From an uncultured Oscillospiraceae bacterium (GTDB lineage: Bacteria; Bacillota; Clostridia; Oscillospirales; Acutalibacteraceae): a stretch of 5,434 bases of DNA. Below the pieces are notes generated by a model. It was not told the DNA's origin. It saw nothing but the letters and a program-made list of their open reading frames with translations, and made no database searches. The position numbers and the translations under genes are program-made. The stretch is taken from the NCBI GenBank assembly GCA_958451705.1, contig CAUDRD010000124.1, forward strand, positions 1 through 5,434, in the 5' to 3' direction. This document shows, piece by piece, positions 1 through 5,434 of this stretch (position 1 is its first letter; the number at the start of each line of letters is the position of its first letter).

Positions 1-1084
1 GAGCGCATAAAAGATTTAAGGTTTCGCTGTCACGGACGGAACCTGTAAAATCAAGATAGAAAAAGTAACTGAAACCGGAGTCCTTAGCTGGCCGTGATTC
101 CAGCTTTGTAAGGTTAAGTCCGCATATTGCAAACCTTCCCAAAATACGGTACAGAGAGCCGGTAACGTGGGGAATTGAGAAGATAAGGCTGATTTTGTCT
201 GCCTTTTCGGGGATAATCAGCTTCTTTGAGAGAATAAGAAAACGGGTGGTGTTATGGGGAATTGACTGAATGTTTTTCTGCAAAATTTTAAGTCCGAATT
301 TTTTAGCGGCTTCTTCTGAGCATATTGCGGCTATATCTGTTCTGCCGCTTTGTGCAACCTTTTGAGCTGCAAAAGCGGTGTTTTCTGCGCTGATGGTGTT
401 AAAGCCATGTTTTTCCGTAAACTCCTTGCACTGCATAAGTCCCTGAGGGTGGGAGATAACGTCGTTTATTGTGTCCATTTCCGCTCCCGAAACAGCGCAA
501 AGACAATGGCATACGGGCAGGTCAATTGCTCCAGCGATATAGAGCCTGTATTTCATTATAAGGTCGAAATTTTCATGGACGGAGCCTGCTGTGGAGTTTT
601 CAACGGGCACAACGCCGAAGTCGGCTTCTCCAGAAGCGACGGAGGAGAAAATTTCTTCAAAGCTTTTACAGAAAAAGCGGCTGTATCCCGGCGTATTGCC
701 AAAGAACAGCTCTGCGGCCTTTGCGGAATAAGCTCCCTCAGTGCCCTGGCAGATTACTTTCGGATTTTCTGTTCCTGTTTCATAGCATCCGGCGGTAATT
801 TCTTTTCTAAGCTCTTCTCCCGAGCCTAAAATTTCGTGCTGTAAAGCTCTGCTTATATCCATAAAAGTTGAATAAGCGATTTTTACAGCCGCAGAGTATT
901 CTCCGCCTTTTTCGCTCATCTCTTTAAGAATTTCGTCTTCTCTTTTTGAGTTTAAAACCGGAATATTGTGTTCCTTTTTAATCGCCGCTACTTTTTTTGC
1001 AGCATCCATACGCCTTATAATCAGGGGAAGCAGCTTTTCGTCTATTTCGTCAATCTCTTTTCTAACCTCGTCTAAATAACCCAT
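1..1084 (-). CDS. pheA: Bifunctional chorismate mutase/prephenate dehydratase (P-protein), 3'-partial
   Basis: Converts chorismate to prephenate and then to phenylpyruvate, committing flux to phenylalanine. The frame is open from ATG 1084 to the left edge with no stop: 361 codons of an expected ~380, so about 20-25 C-terminal residues are missing. Residues 1-90 are an AroQ chorismate mutase (VRKEIDEIDEKLL, RRMDAAKKVAAIKK, KRED, SRALQ). Its Arg8, Arg25, Lys36, Arg48, Glu49, Ser78 and Gln82 align with E. coli Arg11, Arg28, Lys39, Arg51, Glu52, Ser84 and Gln88. Residues 109-285 are prephenate dehydratase: CQGTEGAYS, DFGVVPVENSTAGSVHENFD, SHPQGLMQC, and the catalytic Thr280 in TTRFLIL. Residues 298-361 begin an ACT domain with GSLY at 309-312 and ESRP at 329-332, the phenylalanine-binding positions of E. 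coli PheA, so allosteric Phe inhibition is expected. It starts 3 bases after the aroC stop, with GAGAGGA upstream. Confidence 0.96.
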   Translation of the reverse strand, partial: MGYLDEVRKEIDEIDEKLLPLIIRRMDAAKKVAAIKKEHNIPVLNSKREDEILKEMSEKGGEYSAAVKIAYSTFMDISRALQHEILGSGEELRKEITAGCYETGTENPKVICQGTEGAYSAKAAELFFGNTPGYSRFFCKSFEEIFSSVASGEADFGVVPVENSTAGSVHENFDLIMKYRLYIAGAIDLPVCHCLCAVSGAEMDTINDVISHPQGLMQCKEFTEKHGFNTISAENTAFAAQKVAQSGRTDIAAICSEEAAKKFGLKILQKNIQSIPHNTTRFLILSKKLIIPEKADKISLIFSIPHVTGSLYRILGRFAICGLNLTKLESRPAKDSGFSYFFYLDFTGSVRDSETLNLLCA

Positions 1085-1087
1085 TTA

Positions 1088-2194
1088 TTAATCCTCTCTT
1101 TGTGAAAAAAATCCTTCGCTTAAAAGTATGTCCGTTACGGCAACTGCTGCGGCAGCCTCTATAACCGGAACGGCACGCACTGCAATGCAGCTGTCATGAC
1201 GTCCTTTTATTATGAGCTTGTCGTTTTTCTTTTCCGATAAGTTAATTGTATCCTGCTCTTTGCCTATTGATGAAGTGGGCTTAATGGCAGTTCTGAAAAT
1301 AAGGGGCATTCCGGTGGTTATGCCGCCTAAAATTCCGCCGTTGTTATTTGTCTTTGTTTTAACTTCGCCGTTTTCATCATAGTAGAAGGGGTCGTTTGCC
1401 TGAGAACCGAGCATTTTGGAAATTTCAAAGCCTTTGCCGAACTCTATTCCCTTTACTGCCGGAACTGAAAACATCATTGAAGCTAAACGTCCCTCAACGG
1501 TTTCAAACATAGGGGAGCCGATTCCCGCAGGAAGCCCCGTTACGGCACATTCAATAACTCCGCCAATGCTGTCGGCCTGAAGCCTTGCTTTTTCGATTTC
1601 CACCTTCATTTTTTCTGCGGCATCTTTGCTTATTGTGCAGAATCTTTCCCTTGTAAGGGAGTTTAAAAGCTCCAGGGGGATGTCACAGTCTGTAAATGGA
1701 ATGTCCTTTACACTGCCAACGCTGTAAATATGTGCCCCTATCATAATGCCTTTTTTCTTTAAAATCTGCCTGCAAACGCTGCCGGCAAAGACTATGGGAG
1801 CTGTAAGGCGGCCTGAAAAATGGCCTCCGCCTCTTATGTCATTAAAGCCGCTGTACCTTACAAAGCCTGTATAATCGGCATGGGAGGGACGGGGGAGCAG
1901 GGCAATGTTTCCGTAATCCCCGGAGCGGGTATTTGTGTTGCGGATAAAGGCACACAAAGGCGCTCCTGTAGTTCTGTTTTCCAGCATACCGGAGAGTATT
2001 TCGAATTTATCCGCTTCGTCTCGCTTCGTTGAGCCTTCAACGCCTCCGGGACTGCGCCTTGACATTTGAAACTGAACTTCTTCAAGGTCTATTTCGGCTC
2101 CTGGAAGAATACCGTCTATTACAACGCCTATTCCCGCACCGTGACTTTCACCGAAAACGGATATTTTAAGCTTTTCACCGAATATTGATGACAT
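1088..2194 (-). CDS. aroC: Chorismate synthase
   Basis: Catalyses FMN-dependent 1,4-trans elimination of phosphate from EPSP to give chorismate, the last common step. The protein has 368 residues, typical for the family. Motifs in order: FGESHG near the start with the active-site His18; MSRRSPGG followed by STKRDEADKFEILSGM; RTTGAPL; RPSHADYTGFVRY and DIRGGGHFSGRLTAPIVFAG (FMN/substrate region); TNNNGGILGGITTGMPL; AIKPTSSIGKEQDTI; and GRHDSCIAVRAVPVIEAAAA with the catalytic Asp. The start was set at ATG 2194 rather than the in-frame ATG at 2263: MSSIFGEKLKISVFGESHG is the standard N-terminus, and a strong GGGAGG lies 8 bases upstream. The 23 extra residues of the longer form would lie wholly inside aroA. 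The gene ends in tandem TAA TAA directly before the pheA ATG. Bacterial enzymes need reduced FMN from a separate reductase, which is not encoded here. Confidence 0.97.
   Translation of the reverse strand: MSSIFGEKLKISVFGESHGAGIGVVIDGILPGAEIDLEEVQFQMSRRSPGGVEGSTKRDEADKFEILSGMLENRTTGAPLCAFIRNTNTRSGDYGNIALLPRPSHADYTGFVRYSGFNDIRGGGHFSGRLTAPIVFAGSVCRQILKKKGIMIGAHIYSVGSVKDIPFTDCDIPLELLNSLTRERFCTISKDAAEKMKVEIEKARLQADSIGGVIECAVTGLPAGIGSPMFETVEGRLASMMFSVPAVKGIEFGKGFEISKMLGSQANDPFYYDENGEVKTKTNNNGGILGGITTGMPLIFRTAIKPTSSIGKEQDTINLSEKKNDKLIIKGRHDSCIAVRAVPVIEAAAAVAVTDILLSEGFFSQRED
1092..1098 (-). promoter_or_regulatory. Ribosome binding site of pheA
   Basis: Coding-strand GAGAGGA ends 7 bases before ATG 1084 and sits in the last codons of aroC. 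It supports ATG 1084 as the pheA start and ties pheA translation to aroC. Confidence 0.8.
2175..2194 (-). other. 20-base aroA/aroC coding overlap
   Basis: The aroC ATG is at 2194-2192 and the aroA TGA is at 2177-2175, so the last codons of aroA encode the first residues of aroC in another frame. The aroC ribosome site also lies inside aroA. This arrangement normally gives translational coupling and near-equal synthesis of the two enzymes. Confidence 0.9.
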
Positions 2195-3449
2195 TTGCTT
2201 TTCCTCCCAGCCTGTTGTAATCCTCAAAGAAACGAGGATAGGATTTTTCAATGCTCTGAGCATCGTCTATGGTAACCTTATAACCGTAATAGAGAGCCGC
2301 AATGGCCATTGCCATTACGATTCTGTGGTCATTAAAGCCTTTTACTTTACATTCGCCTGTACCGTGACCGCCGGCAGTGAAAATTATTCCTCCCGGAGTT
2401 TCCTGAACCTTAAAGCCCAGCTTTAAAAGTCCGTCGCAAAGGGTGTAAAGGCGATCGCTTTCCTTTATACGCAGCCGTTCACCGCCGAAAATTTCTCCGC
2501 TTTTATCTGAAAAAGCCATTAAAACCCCTAAAATCGGTACAAGGTCGGGTATCTGTGAAGCGTCTATAGTAAGGCTGTTAAGTTCTTTACCTTTACAGAT
2601 TACTTTTCCGTTATTCCACTTTATATCTGCGCCGAAACGGGCCAAAATATCAAAAATTTCTCTGTCTCCCTGTTTAGAAAGGGGATTTAGTCCTCTGACG
2701 GTTATTTCACTCTCTTTATTCAGTGCGGCAGCCACAAGAAAAAATGCTGCCTGTGACCAATCTCCCTCGGCGGTAAACTCACGGGGGGTGTAAAGCTGAT
2801 TACCTTTAATAAACCAGCCCTTTTCCGTGGGAGTTACATTAACGCCGAAATCCGACATAACCCCTATGGTTATGTCTACATATCCCTTTGACTGGAGAGG
2901 GGTAAGGAGTTCTACTTTACTGTCGCCATCGCATAGGGGAAGGGAGAGAAGAAGTCCTGTAATATACTGGGAGCTTATGTCTCCTCTTATTTTATACTCA
3001 CCTGCACGAAGTTTTCCGTTTATCTCGAGGGGAAGGGCATCTCCGCTGCATTTTACTCCTCCCGAGGAGATTATCTCAGTGAGTTCTTTTATTGGCCTTT
3101 GGGGAAGTCGTCCCTCGCCGGTGAAAACTGCATCTATTCCAAGAGAAGCGGCAACGGGAACCATAAAACGAAGGGTTGAGCCTGATTCAAAGCAGTTAAT
3201 TTCTGCCTTTTTCTCTGTAAAGGTTCCTCCGTTTACAGTTATTGTTTCTCCGTCAAAGGTTATATCAGCGCCCATCGCCTTTGCAGCGTTGATTGTGGCA
3301 GTGATGTCCTTTGAAGAAGAAGCGTTTCTTATAACGCTTTTTCCCTTTGCAAGCATTGCACAGATTATGGCTCTGTGAAGAACACTTTTTGAGGGAGGTA
3401 CAGTTACCTCTCCCTTAAGAACGGATGGATAAATTATAGCTTCTTTCAT
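2175..3449 (-). CDS. aroA: 3-phosphoshikimate 1-carboxyvinyltransferase (EPSP synthase)
   Basis: Transfers the enolpyruvyl group of PEP to shikimate-3-phosphate, giving EPSP; sixth step of the pathway, cytosolic. The gene is complete at 424 residues, normal for the family. It has the two-domain EPSP synthase signature. PPSKSVLHR at 18-26 supplies Lys21, Ser22 and Arg26 for substrate binding. ESGSTLRF at 88-95 is the PEP-site loop, and GEGRLPQRPIKEL at 111-123 follows. SSQ at 159-161 and SKGYVDIT at 187-194 bind shikimate phosphate. QIPDLVP holds catalytic Asp302; RLRIKESDRL at 325-334 holds Glu330 and Arg333; DHR is at 374-376 and Lys402 lies in EKSYPRF. No expected catalytic residue is missing. 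The loop reads ESGSTLRF rather than the NAGTAMRP of E. coli (see findings). ATG 3449 follows the aroB stop by 13 bases with a modest GGTGA. Its 3' end overlaps the aroC start by 20 bases, which implies coupled translation. Confidence 0.97.
   Translation of the reverse strand: MKEAIIYPSVLKGEVTVPPSKSVLHRAIICAMLAKGKSVIRNASSSKDITATINAAKAMGADITFDGETITVNGGTFTEKKAEINCFESGSTLRFMVPVAASLGIDAVFTGEGRLPQRPIKELTEIISSGGVKCSGDALPLEINGKLRAGEYKIRGDISSQYITGLLLSLPLCDGDSKVELLTPLQSKGYVDITIGVMSDFGVNVTPTEKGWFIKGNQLYTPREFTAEGDWSQAAFFLVAAALNKESEITVRGLNPLSKQGDREIFDILARFGADIKWNNGKVICKGKELNSLTIDASQIPDLVPILGVLMAFSDKSGEIFGGERLRIKESDRLYTLCDGLLKLGFKVQETPGGIIFTAGGHGTGECKVKGFNDHRIVMAMAIAALYYGYKVTIDDAQSIEKSYPRFFEDYNRLGGKANVINIR
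2203..2208 (-). promoter_or_regulatory. Ribosome binding site of aroC
   Basis: Coding-strand GGGAGG, 8 bases before ATG 2194. It is the strongest Shine-Dalgarno match in the window and lies inside the 3' end of aroA. It decides the aroC start in favour of 2194 over the upstream in-frame ATG at 2263. Confidence 0.85.
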
Positions 3450-3455
3450 ATATTT

Positions 3456-3460
3456 TCACC
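3456..3460 (-). promoter_or_regulatory. Ribosome binding site of aroA (weak)
   Basis: Coding-strand GGTGA, 6 bases before ATG 3449, in the 13-base gap after aroB. It is a modest match. aroA translation may lean on ribosomes arriving from aroB, which matters if the aroB frameshift is real. Confidence 0.55.
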
Positions 3461-3462
3461 GT

Positions 3463-4505
3463 TTATTTTACAAAATCATAAAGCTCTTCTACAGGCAGCT
3501 TCTTAGTAAAGGCGGAGCCGATTTTATTAAGAAGAACAATATTTATATTGCTTCCCGACCTTTTCTTATCTGTAAGAGCGCCGGAGCAAAGGTCTTGGAG
3601 ACTTATATCGCATGACAGGGGAAGAGAGTATTTTTTAAGAAGCTCTGCTATTTTCTCGCTGCTTCCCACTTCGGTAACTCCCTGTTTTTCTCCTGCCTTT
3701 GCCATAATGTACATTCCTATGCCCACTCCTTCACCGTGGGTAAGTGTAAAGTCACTTAGCTTTTCAGCGGAATGACCTAAGGTGTGGCCGAAATTCAGGA
3801 GCATACGCTCTCCTTTTTCCTTTTCGTCGTGTTCGACTATCTCTCTTTTAATATCGACGCATCTATAAATCATGGAATCTGCGTTTTCCGTGTTGATACC
3901 TTCTTTGATTTTTTCAAAGAGACTTTCATCCGCAATGCAGCCGTACTTTATAGCCTCAGCCATACCGTCGGAGAAGAATTTCTCAGGCAAAGTTTTAAGT
4001 ACCTCAGGGTCGATAATGACCGCCGAGGGCTGATGAAAAGCTCCACACAAGTTTTGCCTGACGGCAGGTCGGCTCCTGTTTTGCCGCCTACGGAAGAGTC
4101 AATCTGTGCAAGGAGGGAGGTGGGAATCTGTATAAATTCAATGCCCCTCATATATATTGCGGCGGCAAAGCCCGTGAGGTCTCCCGTAACTCCTCCTCCG
4201 AGGGCTACTGCGATATCGGAGCGAGTCATAGAATTTTCCGCAAAGAAATTTAGAATATCCGTAACGGTGGCGATTGTCTTGGAGGTTTCTCCTGCCGGGA
4301 AAGTAAAAGTGATTGTTCGAAATCCCTCTTTTTCCAGAGAAGCTTTTACTCTTTGAAGGTAGATAGGAGCTACATTGCTGTCGGTTACAATTGCGGCGGT
4401 ACCGGCTTTTGAAACACTTCTCACTATCTGACCGCAGGAGGAGAGAATGTTTCGTTCAATAAAAATATCGTATTTTCTTCCTGTATTTACTCTTATTTTT
4501 TTCAT
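3463..4505 (-). pseudogene. aroB: 3-dehydroquinate synthase, disrupted by a single-base frameshift
   Basis: AroB uses NAD and a divalent metal to cyclise DAHP to 3-dehydroquinate, the second shikimate step. The 5' frame runs from ATG 4505 to a stop at 3950-3948. It is family-like up to residue 151: GGGVTGDLTGF (NAD site), YMRGIEFIQIPTSLLAQ, DSSVGGKTG and LPSGK. Its last 34 codons are out-of-frame nonsense. The 3' frame (from about 4050 to TAA at 3465-3463) carries CGAFHQPSAVIIDPEVLKTLP, GMAEAIKYG, LNFGHTLGHSAE and LTHGEGVGIGM. Adding one A to the run at 4055-4052 joins them as GKNLCGAFHQP and gives a 347-residue protein of normal family length. In that repaired protein the metal ligands are Glu184, His241 and His257, all downstream of the break, so the truncated product could not be catalytic. 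ATG 4505 was chosen because MKKIRVNTGRKYD fits the family N-terminus and a weak GAGAAGAG precedes it. The TTG at 4523 overlaps the aroF stop and lacks a ribosome site. The 3' half shows no further decay. Identity is certain; whether the break is real is not. Confidence 0.93.
4052..4055 (-). other. Frameshift point in aroB (A-run one base short)
   Basis: On the coding strand the bases read GGC AAA ACT TGT GTG GAG (Gly-Lys-Thr-Cys-Val-Glu). With five A instead of four they read GGC AAA AAC TTG TGT GGA GCT (Gly-Lys-Asn-Leu-Cys-Gly-Ala), which matches the conserved dehydroquinate synthase motif G-K-N-(L/M)-x-G-A-F. This places the missing base in the run at 4055-4052; which A is missing cannot be told. 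Confidence 0.9.
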
Positions 4506-4519
4506 ACTCTTCTCTTTTC

Positions 4520-5434
4520 TCAAACGTTTCTGCCCATTGATTTTGCAAGCGCCAGAGCCTTTGCCGCAGTTTCATCAAACTGATCAGGCGTAAGGGACTG
4601 AGCGCCGTCTGAAAGAGCTTTTTTGGGATTATTGTGAACTTCTATCATAAGTCCGTCAGCGCCTGCTGCAACGGCTGCAAGGGCAAGAGGCTCTACCATC
4701 CAGGTAATTCCCGCAGCATGGCTGGGGTCAACAATTACTGGAAGATGTGAAAGACGCTTGAAAGCGGGAATTGCGGAAATATCAAGGGTGTTTCTTGTGT
4801 ATGTTTCAAAGGTGCGGATACCTCTTTCGCAGAGAATGACCTTTTCGTTTCCGCCGCTCATAATGTATTCTGCACTCATAAGTGTTTCTTCAATGGTGTT
4901 TGCAAGACCTCTTTTAAGAAGAATGGGCTTGTCCAGCTTACCAAGCTCTTTAAGAAGCTCAAAGTTCTGCATATTTCTTGCACCCACCTGAATAACGTCA
5001 ACGTCCTCGAAAAGCGGAATATGCTCAGCGCTCATAATCTCCGTAACTATGGGAAGTCCCGTTTCCTTTTTGGCTTCGAGCATCATTTTAAGACCTTCGT
5101 CACGAAGTCCCTGGAAAGCGTAGGGTGAGGTGCGAGGCTTGAATGCGCCGCCTCTGAGGAAGGTGGCTCCCGCTGCCTTAACTCTCTGTGCAACCTCATG
5201 CATCTGGGGAACGCTTTCAACGGAGCAGGGGCCTGCCATTATTGTAAGGTTGCCTCCGCCGATTTGAGTATTTCCTATTTTTATGACGGTATCGTCCGGA
5301 TGAAATTTTCTGTTTGCCTTTTTGTAGGGCTCCTGAACTCTTTTAACGCTTTCAACAATACTCTGAGCCTGAACGTAGTCTATATCAATTGACGCTGTAT
5401 CTCCGATAAGACCCAGAACGGTAGACTGTGTACC
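4520..5434 (-). CDS. aroF: 3-deoxy-7-phosphoheptulonate (DAHP) synthase, type I-beta, 5'-partial
   Basis: Cytosolic entry enzyme of the shikimate pathway; it condenses phosphoenolpyruvate with erythrose-4-phosphate to give DAHP. The reading frame is open from the right window edge to a TGA at 4522-4520, giving 304 residues. The family is usually about 335-340 long, so roughly 30-35 N-terminal residues lie outside. Visible residues 1-50 are the end of a ferredoxin-like regulatory domain (LGLIGDTASID, RVQEPYKKANRKFHP), the mark of the Thermotoga/Bacillus-type I-beta enzymes. The TIM barrel follows: AGPCSVES with metal-ligand Cys at visible residue 70, KPRTS at 99-103, LLKRG, ILCERGIRTFETYTRNTLD, DPSHAAG (ligand His 239), IEVH (ligand Glu 265) and SDGAQSL (ligand Asp 276). 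All four expected metal ligands are present. The in-frame Met at 5239 is inside the conserved core and is not the start. Within the family the N-terminal domain mediates inhibition by Tyr/Phe, so feedback inhibition is likely here. It is the first gene seen in the operon; aroB starts 14 bases after its stop. Confidence 0.96.
   Translation of the reverse strand, partial: GTQSTVLGLIGDTASIDIDYVQAQSIVESVKRVQEPYKKANRKFHPDDTVIKIGNTQIGGGNLTIMAGPCSVESVPQMHEVAQRVKAAGATFLRGGAFKPRTSPYAFQGLRDEGLKMMLEAKKETGLPIVTEIMSAEHIPLFEDVDVIQVGARNMQNFELLKELGKLDKPILLKRGLANTIEETLMSAEYIMSGGNEKVILCERGIRTFETYTRNTLDISAIPAFKRLSHLPVIVDPSHAAGITWMVEPLALAAVAAGADGLMIEVHNNPKKALSDGAQSLTPDQFDETAAKALALAKSMGRNV

Noticed and set aside
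350..829. 159-codon plus-strand open frame
   Set aside because: It lies antisense to conserved prephenate dehydratase motifs of pheA, and its translation is low-complexity and matches no family I know. It is a shadow.
1820..2085. Short open frames on both strands inside aroC (plus 1820-2032, minus 1858-2085)
   Set aside because: Both overlap the conserved RPSHAD/RGGGHFSGR region of chorismate synthase and show no independent coding signal.
2195..2263. Longer aroC start at ATG 2263
   Set aside because: The extra 23 residues are encoded inside aroA and do not resemble chorismate synthase. The strong GGGAGG and the canonical N-terminus support 2194.
2827..3378. 183-codon plus-strand open frame
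   Set aside because: It is antisense to the N-terminal half of aroA, whose motifs are fully conserved. No convincing start signal or recognisable domain.
3450..3462. Internal promoter or terminator in the intergenic gaps
   Set aside because: The gaps are 3 to 14 bases, too short to hold either, and no hairpin with a T-tract was seen.
4040..4060. Programmed frameshifting or transcriptional slippage as the explanation for the aroB break
   Set aside because: A -1 shift would move the Lys tRNA from AAA to CAA, a first-position mismatch, and there is no X-XXY-YYZ heptamer. Four A is too short a run for efficient polymerase slippage. AroB is not known to use recoding.
3784..4356. 190-codon plus-strand open frame spanning the aroB break
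   Set aside because: It looks tempting because it is unbroken across the frameshift, but the translation has no recognisable domain while the minus strand clearly encodes dehydroquinate synthase on both sides.
4506..4523. TTG start for aroB overlapping the aroF stop
   Set aside because: It adds only a lysine/glutamate-rich stub with no ribosome site; ATG 4505 gives the family N-terminus.
4758..5392. Short plus-strand open frames opposite aroF (4758-4991, 5198-5392)
   Set aside because: They are antisense to catalytic motifs of DAHP synthase and have no supporting features.

Overview
The window is a tightly packed run of five genes, all on the minus strand. They cover most of the common aromatic (shikimate) pathway plus the branch toward phenylalanine. 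In transcription order (right to left) they are aroF (type I-beta DAHP synthase, 5' end cut by the right edge), aroB (3-dehydroquinate synthase, broken by a one-base frameshift), aroA (EPSP synthase), aroC (chorismate synthase) and pheA (fused chorismate mutase/prephenate dehydratase/ACT P-protein, last residues cut by the left edge). There is no gene-free stretch longer than about 15 bases. I see no RNA gene, mobile element, repeat array, CRISPR, internal promoter or internal terminator.

The gene order, the ferredoxin-like-domain DAHP synthase, the ESGSTLRF form of EPSP synthase, the RGGGHFSGR form of chorismate synthase and the purine-rich Shine-Dalgarno sites suggest a Firmicute of the class Clostridia, perhaps a gut or rumen relative of Ruminococcaceae/Oscillospiraceae. 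This is inferred from protein flavour only and no species can be named.

Layout: 5434-4520 aroF; 4505-3463 aroB, after a 14-base gap; 3449-2175 aroA, after a 13-base gap; 2194-1088 aroC, whose start overlaps the end of aroA by 20 bases; 1084-1 pheA, after a 3-base gap. The spacing implies one polycistronic mRNA with coupled translation. Together the enzymes turn PEP plus erythrose-4-phosphate into DAHP (AroF) and then 3-dehydroquinate (AroB). After the AroD/AroE/AroK steps, which are not encoded here, they make EPSP (AroA), chorismate (AroC), prephenate and phenylpyruvate (PheA). The first and last enzymes carry small-molecule-binding regulatory domains, so feedback control probably acts at both ends.

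The one real anomaly is in aroB. An A-run (coding strand) at 4055-4052 is one base short, which separates the NAD-binding half from the metal-binding half. Restoring one A recreates the family motif G-K-N-L-x-G-A-F exactly, and the rest of the gene is undamaged. This is either a sequencing/assembly error or a very recent mutation. I found no undescribed system; otherwise this is an ordinary housekeeping operon.
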